From positions 115,315,739 to 115,379,738 of the forward strand of contig CM044489.1 of NCBI GenBank assembly GCA_024364805.1: a DNA stretch of 64,000 bases, written 5' to 3'. The notes under the pieces were generated by a model. That model did not search any database and was not told where the DNA came from. It saw only the letters and a list, made by a program, of their open reading frames with translations. Origin of the DNA: Euprymna scolopes. Its lineage: Eukaryota; Mollusca; Cephalopoda; Sepiida; Sepiolidae. Made by a program: the position numbers and the translations under genes. This document shows positions 32,378 through 43,559 of the stretch, in pieces. Each line of letters opens with the position of its first letter. Within the stretch, counting starts at the first letter, position 1.

Positions 32378-32970
32378 GTTTGTATTACTGTACACATAGA
32401 TTCGAAAAAAATGTTAAAAAACAAATATATAATAAATAAATGTTATCAAAGGCAAGATAAGTTACTTTTCTACCTAACTGGATATGTTTTTATTTAATGT
32501 AACATGTTCATTCAGCTCGAAAAACATGCATTGTTTACCGATGTATTGAAAAATTGAAAACGGCGGCCGACTCTCTCTTTGACACGGTAAGTTTGGGAAA
32601 AGGAGTTAAAAATAAAAAAAAACTAGACAAAATACTGTTAAAAACCCACCAAATATATGTTGGCGTATGTCACGGTAACATATAGTGAGCAAGTTTCTAA
32701 CAGTATTGTGTCTATTTTTTTTTTATTTTTAACCCTCTTTTCCCAAACTTACCGTGTCAAAGAGAGAGTCGGCTGCCATTTTTAACTTTCCAATACATCA
32801 GTAAACACTGTATGTTTTTCGAGCTGAATAAACATGTTACATTAAATAAAAACACTAAAAAAGTATCCAGTTAAGTAGAAAAGTAACTTATTTTGCCTTT
32901 CACAACATTTATTTGTTATATATTTGTTTTTTGACAACTTTTTCGAATCTATGTACAGTAATACAAACCC
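32378..32970. repeat. Large palindromic fold-back element FB-B
   Basis: The left arm (32378 to about 32650) and right arm (about 32700-32970) are near-exact reverse complements. GTTTGTATTACTGTAC is mirrored by GTACAGTAATACAAAC, and ACTCTCTCTTTGACACGG by CCGTGTCAAAGAGAGAGT. About 50 bp separates the arms. An RNA read through this would form a hairpin of roughly 270 bp. Relatives lie at 2275-2608 (half) and 44670-45165 (both arms, more diverged). No transposase is visible. Confidence 0.85.
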
Positions 32971-32984
32971 GCTCTTGATTATGA

Positions 32985-33440
32985 CCTTAAGAGACATCTA
33001 GTAGTGAGACTCCATTTGAGGACTGTAGGGAATATGGAGTTCCCTTTTAGTTACCATTGCATCCAGATACACTTTGGCCTGGAGTGATAATACCTGTTAG
33101 GGTATCTAGTGCTGCCAGATTAAGCTGTCTGAAGATACTAGCTTCCTAATCAAAAATGCACCAAACGTTGGTGTCATTATTTATTTTTTTCCTTTCCCTT
33201 TGCAAACTAAATCATAAAACAATTTTTCTCTACAAAAAAAACAAACCAAACCAAACACTACGAACAAATATTTGAAGATATTAAGAACCTTAAAACATAA
33301 AAACTTTTACCAAAATGATTAGACTCAGCATTAAATAACATGAAAAAGGTGGATATGTAATCCAGCAAAACAACCTAACCAAACCCGGTGAACAAATATT
33401 TGAAGATATAAAGAACTTGAAGCATAAGAACTGCATAGGA
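32985..33440 (+). repeat. Interspersed repeat R1, near-complete copy
   Basis: ATCTAGTAGTGAGACTCCAT, AGTTACCATTGCATCCAGAT, GAGTGATAATACCTGTTAGG, CTGTCTGAAGATACTAGCTT, CACCAAACGTTGGTGTCATT and a tail duplicated once (TTTGAAGATATTAAGAAC at 33270 and TTTGAAGATATAAAGAAC at 33400). Confidence 0.7.
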
Positions 33441-33649
33441 CCATACCTCAGCCAACAGAGAATAAGTCACCTCAACAATGAGTGATTTTGGAGCTGATGA
33501 TGAATGCCAAAACAGACAAATTGTAGAGTCACTTTACGTTCACTCCTTCCCCTCTAACTCAATCAGTGCAGAATATATCTTTGGCCCCACCTTAAAAATT
33601 GAATATTATAAAACATAAATAGGAATAAAATAAGGTAATAGTGTTATGA

Positions 33650-33930
33650 GCTGCGATCATTGTGTAGCTGGCTTGTTCCTTGTTGGCTGAAGTATAGTCC
33701 TGATTCTATGCAGTTCTAGGAAGTCTATCCTCCCAGGCTTTGCTTTCTCCCTTTGACAAGTGGTTGGTTTATTGTTAATTGCTTGAGGTGCCCTTACTAG
33801 GGAATGCTGATTGGGCTACCAAGGTATATTTTTTTGGCAGGTTAGAGTATCCTTTCTTTAAGATGCTGGCTTTTCCATTATCACTCACCCAACCCTGTGT
33901 CACATCATTCCGCTATGGGAGAGAGATTAA
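33650..33930 (+). repeat. Interspersed repeat R2, copy
   Basis: GTTGGCTGAAGTATAGTCCT, TTGCTTGAGGTGCCCTTACT, GGGAATGCTGATTGGGCTAC, TTAGAGTATCCTTTCTTTAA and TGTGTCACATCATTCC, in the order shared with 36345, 36695 and (minus) 20890. Confidence 0.7.
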
Positions 33931-35109
33931 CAGACTGGGGCATTTCCGGGTGTTCCTGCTAGCGTACACACGTATGCACATAGATTGGAGAAAATGGCGC
34001 TGCAGGATGTTGTATAAAATATTCAAATAAAATATCTATATGACATATATGTAGGAAATTAGATAAAAGTGAAAACAAGAACAGAACACTGTTATAACAA
34101 CATGTCAGCTGTTTGACACTCATGGACATCAGAGGGTGAAAAAGGAGAGAGGAATGGAATGAAAATGCAGTGAAATGAGTATGGTAGTACGAAAGAGCAA
34201 TAATAAATATTCACTTTAATTTTATTTTTCACCCATAACTACCTTAAAGTTATTTTCTCTTATAATTTTATATAAAACTAGGTGTGATCTGCTGAAATTC
34301 TCAAAGCACAGCCATTATAACTTATGATATATTAGTGCTGTAATATAGTGGGCGTTTCTGTATAACATGGGTGGGATGTAAATCGTGTATATATTTATGA
34401 GTTTCTATTATCATTTAGTGTATGCGATTGATCATCTATCTAAAGTTTGTTGTGCGTGTGTATGTACATTTAAATAGTTTATGATGCAATAATAATATAC
34501 ATAAATATCTTTACAACGCAAAGGACGAATGACATTTATTTGGGGGGGTTTAACATTTGGCCAATTGGGAAACATATCTGGCCCATCTTGGGTCTTTTCT
34601 TGATGGAAAGCTGTAATGAAAATTCTCCCCCAAAACAACAGCTTCAGCTTTTATTTTCTGAAAGTTTTTACTCCAGAGTGTTTTTTCCCCCCTCTAGGAA
34701 AGTTGCAACGTTGGTCATAGATTCCTACATTTGATAGGAATTTAACCCATTGCTCCTCCAGGTGCTTCAAGCCATTATGACTGGTCTGCCTGACTCTCTG
34801 TCTCCTTCAAGCTCTAAACACTAACTAATGTCCATGTATCTCATTTGACGTCATTAGTATACGTCACTAGGATAATCACCTAATGTTTTTACATGTCATT
34901 ATTTATAAATTGTCAACTGAATTGTTATAATAATATTTTAAAGTTAACATTCCTAAATTAATGTAAGTAAATATGTATTTTATATATTTTTATTATTCTA
35001 AAACATCAAAGAAGTCCAAAAAAAGTTTTTTTTTTAAGTCTCATAGGCACAATTATTGGAATTATTTTTTTTAAATTATCCAGATATTCTTAATTATTAT
35101 TGAATGGTT

Positions 35110-35310
35110 CAGTCATTTTGATAAAAGTTTTTATGCTTCAGATATTTATTCATGGTGTTTAGTTTAGTTGTTTTGTAGAGGAAAATTGTTTTTGTTTCTG
35201 GTTTTGTAGAACATGATTGAGTTTTGTAAAGGGGGAAAAATAACATCAATGGTTGGTTCACTTAAGGTCAGAAAGCTGGTATCTTCTAACAACCTAATCT
35301 GGTAGCACAA
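35110..35310 (-). repeat. Interspersed repeat R1, minus copy
   Basis: AGATATTTATTCATGGTGTT, TTGTTTTGTAGAGGAAAATT, AGAACATGATTGAGTTTTG, ATCAATGGTTGGTTCA, GAAAGCTGGTATCTT. Confidence 0.65.
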
Positions 35311-35567
35311 AACTGTACCTTGCAGGCATATGCTGTTCAAATCTTGTGTATCCTAACACTTTCTATTTAGCTCGAGGATATAGGTGCGAGTTTTGTCTTA
35401 TTAAAAGATTCTTCTTCTGAGATTTGATAATTTCACCCCAATATTGGAGTACACGTCACTAAGATAATCACCTGATGTTTTTACATGTCATTATTTCTAA
35501 GTTGTCACAAACCATTTCACAATTTCAAATATACAGTTTGAAATGAGAACTAGTTTGTTTTTATATG

Positions 35568-36044
35568 TTCTAGGTCAGGGGTGGGCAACCTTTACCTTTT
35601 CATTCTATGCACCAGTATTTTTTACAATCAATTCAGATGTGCCACACAAACATCCACTTCCTTACTGTCTTTCAAAACGTGTTGCAACATGGACATATTT
35701 TCAAATTATAATAATATATATTTATTTATAATAATATATATTTATTTGGAAAGTTACTTTGTTACATAGCATACAAGCAAACAATGCTCAATTTATTAAA
35801 AAAGATGACAGATCTAAAGGAAAAAATTTCTACACAACATTTTTTCATTTCTGTTGATCGTTTTAATTATTTTAGAAAGTATAAATAGTAACATATGACC
35901 ACAAGTAAATATAAATCATTGAATAAATGGGTAGAAGTGGCTTAGTTACTTGTTTTAATCAAAAGGATACAATGTGGCACTTGTAAGCATTCAATGTCTC
36001 ACTTATGTTGTATGCACCACAGGTTGGCCATCACTCTTCTAGGT
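35568..36044. mobile_element. hAT-type MITE with perfect 8-bp target duplication
   Basis: The element 35576-36036 is bounded by identical TTCTAGGT on both sides (35568-35575 and 36037-36044). The left end is CAGGGGTGGGCAACC; the right end is GGTTGGCCATCACTC, matching 11 of 15 inverted bases. Subterminal GCACCA and TGTGCCACA recur at the other end (ATGCACCACA). The 8-bp duplication and CAGGGGTGGGCAA-type end are hallmarks of hAT elements. It has no transposase; open frames within it are short. Confidence 0.9.
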
Positions 36045-36344
36045 AGTTAAACGCATGGCACGCAAGATGGTTTCTTATAAACTTGCAGAGGTCAAAAAGT
36101 GAAAGAGTAAAATATGTTAGCAAAGCATCCATTTTTGATTAATATTTCCACTCCAAGTAATTTATTCTTCATGACATTGAGGAAGTGTTAAGTTGATTTA
36201 CCCAGAGACAATAAATATGGTTACATCTAACACATCATCGATAGCACCTCCTCGATATTTATCTGGTGTCAATTCATGATTGCTAGCATATGCCAATCAA
36301 AGTTCCGATTTTGACAATTAATCTTGCAAAAATTTGGTCATCTC

Positions 36345-36610
36345 GGTGGCTTCTTATCTGGCTGGCTGAGGCATTTGTTCTGGGTAGTGCTAGAAAGTTC
36401 ACTCACCAAGGCCTTGCCCCCCCTCTCCTTTTTTGTGTGGAGTAAGTTTATTTCTTACTGCTCGAGGCAGGCACCATGATCAGGGAATGCTGACATGACT
36501 ACCCAGAAAATTTTTAAAGGGCCAGAATACTCTTTCTTTAGGAGTACTGGCTTGACTCTTCCCACCTTCACCTTCCCTTGTGTCACATATTCCTGGGATG
36601 GGTAGGAAGT
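36345..36610 (+). repeat. Interspersed repeat R2, tandem copy 1
   Basis: GGCTGGCTGAGGCATTTGTT, TTACTGCTCGAGGCAGGCAC, AGGGAATGCTGACATGACTA, CCAGAATACTCTTTCTTTAG and TTGTGTCACATATTCCTG. Confidence 0.75.
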
Positions 36611-36694
36611 AAGTCCAGCAATCTGAATTCATTTGACCACTTGCTCTGATTACAGAAACTGGGTTATTTTGGTGTTTTTTTGTTTTGTTTTTTT

Positions 36695-36945
36695 TCTATC
36701 TGGCAGGCTGAGGCATTAGTTCTAGATAGTCCTAGGAGGTCCATCGTCCCAGATCTTGCCTCCTGTTTTTTGAGTGGGGTAAATTTATTACTTACTGCTT
36801 GAGGCACTCTGACTAGGGAATGCCGATGGGATTGTCTAGACAATTTTTAAAAGATCAGAGTACTCTTTCTTTAGGGGCACTGGCTTGTATCTCCTCACTA
36901 TCCGACCTTGTGTCACATCTTCCTGCAGTGAGAAAAAAGTAAATG
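36695..36945 (+). repeat. Interspersed repeat R2, tandem copy 2
   Basis: CTGGCAGGCTGAGGCATTAG, CTTACTGCTTGAGGCACTCT, AGGGAATGCCGATGGGATTG, TCAGAGTACTCTTTCTTTAG and TTGTGTCACATCTTCCTG. The spacing to copy 1 is about 352 bp, so a tandem duplication is likely. Confidence 0.75.
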
Positions 36946-37464
36946 GCTATTCTCAGTTCTCCGTGCCCCCCTCTTTTTGGCCAAGCATCTATCACCTGCA
37001 ATGTTTGCCATTCGTATGCACTACCAAAACATGCTGCACAGTTCATGTTTACAGCCTAATGTTTGCATTTTAGAGTATGAGAACATTGCTAATAGACACA
37101 ATTTATACCTAAAAACAAGTCCTTATTACTCATTTTAAAACTAGAACTTATAAATTGACTTTTTATTTCTGCTTTGAAGGCTCGTTTTAAGAAAAACTGT
37201 GTCAATTGATCCTGATAGTCAGCAGCAGTTGTTGTCTGCCTATAAATCATATGAAAACCTTGAAGATCAATAAAACAAATGATCACAAAAATACAGTTTG
37301 AACCGGTTCCTCTTGTTTATAAGATGTTAACTGAATAAAATTTATTTCAGATGAGGTATTAATATTCAACTGGCTGGACTACATGGAAATTCCATGGTGC
37401 TTTCTACATCAATCTATATAATTTACTGCTAATAAAAATTCTTTTGAAACCATAACAATCTTGT

Positions 37465-37900
37465 ATGATTTGGATTCTTTGGACTAATGTTCTCATCTTG
37501 AGTCTCATTTTCACAACGTTTTAGTTGATGTAACCTCCGACCTTCTTCAGGTGTATTTTGTCAAACTCGGGAATGTTTCTGTCAAACTTGGAAATTTGGA
37601 CAGAATTTCGAATGGAACCCTTTATTTACTTCATGGGAGGTAGTATAATCTTGTTCCATCAGCCATGACTGAATAGAAGCCCTAAGTAATTTGCAATTGT
37701 ATTTTTCAGTCGCCCACACTGAGAATTGAACCTTCAACCTTCAGGAGAATATCACTTTTACAATTGACATTTTTCCAAGTACTCTAACCACTGCACCACG
37801 AGTCATTGCATTGTGAAAATGATACTCAAGATGAGAACTGTAGTCTGAAGAATCCAAATTATGGGAATAACCAATTCTCGTTTCAAAAATTTAGAAACGA
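37465..37900. mobile_element. Inverted-arm element FB-A with tRNA-like core, copy 3
   Basis: Minus-oriented. Terminal arms match over about 48 bp: TTGGATTCTTTGGACTAATG...TTTTCACAA at the left and its reverse complement TTGTGAAAATGATACTCAAG...GAAGAATCCAAA at about 37813-37860. Between them, on the minus strand, are a tRNA-like head (A-box-like GTGGTGCAGTGGTTAG, B-box-like GGTTCAATTC), the body (ATTACTTAGGGCTTCTATTC) and an A-rich join. Order: inverted arm, tRNA-like head, body, arm. Confidence 0.75.
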
Positions 37901-37904
37901 AATA

Positions 37905-38745
37905 AGTTTCATTTAAGAAAAAAAAAACCCACCTTGTTCTGTAAATAGAATTGTCATTGTATCCTAAATGTTTTTTTTTTTTTTTTAAATAAGATTATTC
38001 CCACAATCAAACATCGCAATTCACATAAATCATAAAAGACACAAATTGGAAGTCCTAGATTTGAGTTGACTTAGGTGGCAGAAAGGAGTGTAAAACTTGT
38101 GTCTAAGACTTCTAGTTGGCGACTTTAATAGTGTGTATACGCGTTGGCATTGTTTGATGATGGAAATAATTATCTATATTCTCACATTCAAAAATCAAAT
38201 AAATAAAACTGAATATATATCTTCCCTATTTATTCATTTAAAATTGTAACAATTTAGTTATTTTTTAAAACAATACATATTCTCTGTCTTATTATAGTAA
38301 AAGTGATTGTCTTCAAAATATTCTTCAATGAAATGGAAGTCAGTTTTGGAAATATATTTATTGTACTCATTATTTGATTTGGAAACAGTTCATTTTAAAA
38401 TGAGTCAAGTCAGAATTTTTTTTTTACACTAGTCACAGTTTAATCATCAATCCATATATTTGCTGATCGGACAATATTACTTTTTTAAATATATAATTTA
38501 CTGTTAATAATGATTTCTTTTTGAAATAATAACTGTCTCATGTAACGAAAAATGACACCCTCTTATTGTTATTATAAGTAAAATACTATAAAGAAATAAA
38601 ACGAATATGTCGCGTCTATATTTATTTATTTAAAATAGTAGCAATCTGTTTTTTTTTTTTTTAAACAATAAATAATCTCTATATTATTACATGAAATGTC
38701 TTAGCATATTATTCTTATATATATGATTGATTGCAACGTCTTATA
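37905..38745. other. AT-rich sequence, nothing assigned
   Basis: Holds a loose internal duplication. AATCAAATAAATAAAACTGA...ATTTATTCATTTAAAATTGT near 38190-38250 resembles AAATAAAACGAATATGTCGC...ATTTATTTATTTAAAATAGT near 38590-38640. No gene or mobile element was recognised. Confidence 0.45.
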
Positions 38746-38747
38746 TA

Positions 38748-39560
38748 CACTGCTGATCAAAAATTTAAGACCACTTAAAAATCTTTAAAAAGAAACCTTT
38801 TTTTTTTTTTTTTTTAAGGGATAGATTTTAAACTCTTCCGACTTAATGTTACTAATACTATAATCTCAAAGGTTATGGAAACAAAAAGGTTAATTTCAAA
38901 AATTTTATTTAAAAATTTGCATTTTTATTATTAAATTAGGCTTTTTACACATGATCAAAATTATAAGACCAAGGGTATAAATTGTTAGATTTATGGTAAT
39001 TCTAATGTTTTTAGTTCGGTTAGAGATTAGCAATCACTGTGTAAAGGTGTTACCATGCCTAAAGCAAGAAAACTAATCGAAGTTGAACGTTCTCGAATTC
39101 TAGGATTCCATAAGCAAGGTTTCTCACAGCGAGCGATAGCACCTAAGGTAAATCGCAGTAAAACTGTTATTTGCAACTTTCTAAAGAACACTGAGAATTA
39201 TGGAAAAGCAAAATCCTTTGGTAGGACCCCCAGAATTTCTCCTGCATTGAGTAGGAGAATCAGACGGGTTGTTCTGAATGATAGAAGAAAGACGATTACA
39301 AATGCTGATTGCAGTCCAATAACCATCAAACGACACTTACAACAAAAAGGCATGGTAAATAAAAAGCGTAAACAAATTCCTCGATTGCTTCCATGTCACA
39401 AAGTGGACCGCTTAAGATTTGGTCATGAATACCAAACCTGAGACGTTGAAAAGTGGAAGAAAGTCCTGTTTGCTGATGAGAAAAAAATTCAATTTAGATG
39501 GTCCTGATGGCTTCCAGTGATATTGGCATGACAAAAACATGCCCCTTGAAATTTTTTTCC
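38748..39560 (+). mobile_element. Tc1-like DNA transposon, truncated
   Basis: Starts with a TA and CACTGCTGATCAAAAATTTA then AGACCA, typical of Tc1-like ends. The frame at 39055-39441 encodes the N-terminal DNA-binding region: two helix-turn-helix units, SRILGFHKQGFSQRAIAPKV and ALSRRIRRVVLNDRRKTITN. Past a TGA at 39439 it continues DVEKWKKVLFADEKK, where the D in ADEKK is the first catalytic aspartate. A frameshift then leads to KFNLDGPDGFQ and, after another stop, YWHDKNMP. The second D, third D/E and 3' inverted repeat are absent, so it is inactive. Confidence 0.9.
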
Positions 39561-39831
39561 ACATGTCAATTTTATTTCTTGTTGTTAGGTGGCCATCTTG
39601 GATTTTTAATACAAAGTTGTGAAAAGTATGTATAATATTACTAACATGACATGGAATATTTAATGACTAATAATGTGTATTAAAACATTGTTTTAATCAA
39701 TGTAAATTTTTTGATCTTGAAGAGTACAAATGATTTTTAAGATTCTATGAATTTGTCTTCTTTTTTTCTTTTTTTTTTTTTTTCCAAAATCTATAGAATT
39801 CAATAATAAAAAAGGGATATCTAACTTGTAT

Positions 39832-40265
39832 TGAATTATTTGGACTACTATTCTCATCTGAATGTTATGTTCACAATATTTTGTTTGATGTAACCTCCGA
39901 CCTTCTTCAGGTATCTTGAATCTGTGGACTCGTGTTGCAATGGACAAAGTGCGACGTAATAATTAGTTTTAAGTGACCGTCTCCTGACGGTTGAAAGGCC
40001 AGTTCTTAGTAGAGACAATATACTTAAATATAATTAAGAATTGAGACTTTTACCCGGTCATAGCTGATGGACCGAGAATAATCTTATGCCGTAAGTTAAA
40101 TAAAGCGTTCAGTTTAAACTGTATAGATTTCTAAGTTTGCCAAGAAAGACCTGGAGAAGGTTGAAGGTTACATCGGCTGAAATGATATGAGAATAATATC
40201 CAAAATGAAATTAGTAATCCAAATAATCCAAATTATCAATCCTCATCTCAAAGATTTTGAAACCT
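39832..40265 (+). mobile_element. Inverted-arm element FB-A with tRNA-like core, copy 4
   Basis: The left arm 39832-39915 (ATTTGGACTACTATTCTCAT, GATGTAACCTCCGACCTTCT) is inverted relative to the right arm 40140-40265 (GAGAAGGTTGAAGGTTACAT, AATCCAAATTATCAATCCTC). Between them are a degenerate tRNA-like head (GTGTTGCAATGGACAAAGTG ... GACGGTTGAAAGG) and the body (GACTTTTACCCGGTCATAGC, AGTTAAATAAAGCGTTC). Same order as copy 3. Confidence 0.7.
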
Positions 40266-40626
40266 CCAATTTTTTGGTTTTGAGTATTTTTCACTTTTAT
40301 TTATTTAGTCTGAGTCACACACCCCTAGTTATAATAATTCTTTAGTTCTAGATACTTCGTTTTTAGTCATGTTATACTGAGAATCTAATCTTAAGACCAA
40401 CATCCTGTTTTGTTTTTTCTTTTTTCAAGATATGTAAAGTTTATACAATGAGAAAAAAAAATTCTTGAATGAGTTTATTTATTAACTTTTAAAGCTACAA
40501 GAAAAAAAAAAGGTCCAAGTATTTGTACTATGAAAAGAAAGAAAACTTTATTCTTAATGAATCAGCAAAATGTTCTTTGAATGAAAATCAAAATTAAAAA
40601 GTAATGAATATGAAAACTCGACGTTG

Positions 40627-41212
40627 TCCGGGATTTTTTTTTTTTACATTTTCACCCCAAATAAGGCACATTGCCACTTTGATGTAGGGGGCTACTATTA
40701 GGGACACAGGCTACAGGGGTACTAGGTGGGGAGTTGGGCAGCAAGATGTTGGTTCACGTTACACTTGAACTTCTGCATGTCAGTACAGTTGGGGAAGCAG
40801 GAACCTGGCCGGGAGTTCCAAAGTCTAGCGGTTCTGGGGAAGAAACTACTGGAGTAGAGGGCTCTCTAACATCTAGGGATCTCTACTGTGAAGGGTAGGG
40901 ATTGTACTGCTTGTCTGGTTTTTCGAGGGTATTTATGTAGAGGGGTTACAAGTGCTTGCAGTTCATCGGAACATTCACCGTTAAAGTACTTGTAGAACAG
41001 GCAGAGGGATGCTACATTGCGTCGATGGGACAGAGGCTGAAGCTTGGATGACAGTTAGTTCAGGACCTATTAGGTTGGCGACTCTTTTGAACCTTGTCTA
41101 GGAGTAAGAGACTCGTAGCAGATGCACCGGCCCAAATATGACAACAATACTTCATACATGGGTGAATGGTGGTCTTATAGAGGTACAGGATACTTGAATG
41201 AAGAACCTACTA
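40627..41212 (-). mobile_element. Second CR1-like LINE lineage, 3' third
   Basis: Minus strand: KTTIHPCMKYCCHIWAGASA and LLLLDKVQKRVANLI, then tail words recalling FYKYFNGEC, ALVTPLYKYPRK, FFPRTARLWNSRPG and FKCNV in changing frames. The 3' UTR GTAGCCCCCTACATCAAAGT ends at a T run (40628). The motif order matches CR1-type ORF2 C-termini. Several frame breaks make it a relic. Confidence 0.75.
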
Positions 41213-41296
41213 TGTCCTTTTAATAAATAGATTAAAACCATGTTACCATCACAAAATAAGGTATAGTTTTATAACAATTTGGTTCAATCTGTGTCA

Positions 41297-41600
41297 GGTG
41301 CAACGAATAAACTGCTAAGTGTAATCAGTTCTAAGTGAAAGTTTTCTGTAGATTGAAGTACAGATGATACTAAGAATATGAGAATTATTTTCACAATATA
41401 TCATCGGATGTAACTTCTAACCTTCTTTAGGTGTGTTTTATCAAACTCTGAAATTGTAGACTTGTGACACAATGGATAAAATGCTAAGTAATAATCAGTT
41501 TTAAATGAAAATTTTCTGGTGGTTGAAGGTTCAATCCTCATTACAAGTGATACTAAGAATACAATTACGAATTACTTAAGACTTCTATCCCGTCAAGCCA
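41297..41600 (+). mobile_element. FB-A copy 5 with two tRNA-like heads
   Basis: Two diverged tRNA-like heads lie about 165 bp apart: AACGAATAAACTGCTAAGTG at 41309 and CAATGGATAAAATGCTAAGT at 41469, the latter with GAAGGTTCAATCC. An inverted left arm (TTATTTTCACAATATATCAT, ATGTAACTTCTAACCTTCTT) lies between them. The body ends at 41597 (ATTACTTAAGACTTCTATCC); the right arm is missing. It probably arose by insertion of one copy beside another. Confidence 0.6.
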
Positions 41601-41701
41601 AAAAAAAACAAAATAAAGAAGAAAACAGTCATCATTGGTAATTTCAATGAAAAAAAATCTTTTTTGTTACCAAGAAAATATATGGAAAAATTAATGGAAA
41701 A

Positions 41702-42216
41702 CTAGCGGGACCTGTGGACTCTTTCATATGTAATATATTGATGTTAGCATTCTGTAGATGTTCAGCGTAAATGGAGATGCCCTGATATTATTGTAGCTCT
41801 TTTGTTAAAACTGCAAAAGTATTTATCTAAGCTAGCAGGGGCCCTCGGCGTAGCCCAGTCATAAAATACACTTAAATATATTTTAATTTATGCAGATTTC
41901 GTATATATTATTATTAGGGCTAGGACAACAGCAATTTATTTTGACTCTCAGGTGTGTATCCGTTAATATCTTTTATGCTTTTATATAGAGTGCTATGGTT
42001 CTCGGTTGATTAACTGTGTCTAACTGTGTTGGATATGTACTCGAGAGTCAAAACAATGAAAAGAATATGCTCTTGTCATAGCTCTAATTATTATAGTTAA
42101 TTTTCTATTGATTCTTGTATATTATAAATTTGTGATTTCAAAAATAAAAAATATCTATGACATGTGCATCAGCTATAATCGAAACTGAAACCAAAACTTA
42201 TGAAGAAAAAAAAATC

Positions 42217-42265
<49 letters not shown>

Positions 42266-42270
42266 CTTGA
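41702..42270 (-). mobile_element. Helitron 3' ends, minus strand, two possible termini
   Basis: CTAGCGGGACCTGTGGACTC at 41702 and CTAGCAGGGGCCCTCGGCGT (then AGCCCAGT) at 41832 both resemble reverse-complemented Helitron 3' termini. The interior is AT-rich with a (TA)n run at 42220-42264. The 5' end was not located. Confidence 0.45.
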
Positions 42271-42469
42271 GTTCCTTCAGTTATAACTGAAACTAAAACT
42301 TATGAAGAATTCTTGGTAAAATTATTAAAAGAAATTAAATTATTAAGAAATTAAAGATCATAACAATTAAACGACAGTCACTCGGAAGAAAAAAAGAGTT
42401 AAGTATGACACACAAAATAACACGTATGAATATATAGATTTTATGTAACTTTAAGGAAAAGGAAAAAAC

Positions 42470-43000
42470 GTTCAAATCGAGGAAAAAAAACACTTGCTGT
42501 ATGGTAAGTTTCATGGATAAATATTTTTTGTTATGAAGAAAAAATATTGCAACAAGTGATAGGAAGCAATTGTTTTATTTTTTTCTCAGTTTTTNNNNNN
42601 NNNNTTTGTATATATTTTTTTGTTTTTGTCTACTAGTTTTAAACCCTACCAGATAGATATGGTTAGGGTTAGGTTGTTTTAGCATTTGTGTACCTCCCAG
42701 CATACTTGTCCTTGAAGTCATTTATTTTCTTTTTAAATTGCATATATATGCACATGTTCAGCAACTTCTCTTTTTTTCACCCGTCAGTTTCCACTTTTAA
42801 CAAAATTCAATATTCGCCTTCAGATACTGAAACAGCTGTCCCAACTCTATTAAATTCATGCTAACTTTAACCATTTTCACAAATTTATTGAATTTTTCAC
42901 AATATTTTTATTATGTTTGTCAATTGTCGGCTGCTGTGATTTCATTGGCTAAGCATTTCAGCACCTTCCAGCCGTTTATGTAACCTGCCAGAATATGTCA
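42470..43000. repeat. Dispersed repeat R8, copy 1 (contains 10-N gap)
   Basis: GGTAAGTTTCATGGATAAAT near 42504 and TGCTGTGATTTCATTGGCTA near 42932 have counterparts in the same order at 48655 (GGTAAGTTTCTTGAATAAAT) and 48854 (TGCTGTGATTTCATAGACTC). The 10-N placeholder at 42595-42604 lies inside it. Confidence 0.5.
42595..42604. other. Assembly gap placeholder (10 N)
   Basis: Exactly ten N flanked by T-rich sequence, so the true gap length is probably unknown. Confidence 0.98.
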
Positions 43001-43559
43001 ATGAAACATCGGTTTTAGTATCGTCTGTATTCTGCACAAGTACCAAGAAATGCACTGTCTCGAGCAAAAAAGAATGCACAATAAAAATGTAATATACATG
43101 AGTGTGTCCGCTGAATTAGGTAATAATGTAATAGTAATTTAGCTTATTTGCTAAGTGGGCTTTTTATTTGATTGAGTAAATTGCTGCCTTTTAATTTGTA
43201 AAGCAAACGCCATTATCACTTTGTGAAAGGATATTGGGGGGTAGAGTGGAAAGTTTACATTAATCTTTGTTCATGTTTGCCCTTCTATCCTGATGTTTTT
43301 TTTTTTTTTTTTTTTTTTTTTTACTAACCGCAGTTTCGTTTTTGTTAGCTCAGTGGAACCATATCAATGGTTGTATTATCTCTCATTTGGAAGCTTAAAT
43401 GGTTTTGGATATCGACCCATGATCACCCACTGTAGCAAATGAATACTGGAACGGTCATATTTTTTATTAATTACAACCGGAACTACTAAGAAAAAATACC
43501 AAATGGCATTAAGCTGAATGAGTTTTTTGTATTTTCAAATATCCTCTACTTTCTTTTTT

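Noticed and set aside
42655-42680. Telomere-like GGTTAGGGTTAGG
   Set aside because: Only two units, no array; chance or tiny interstitial trace.
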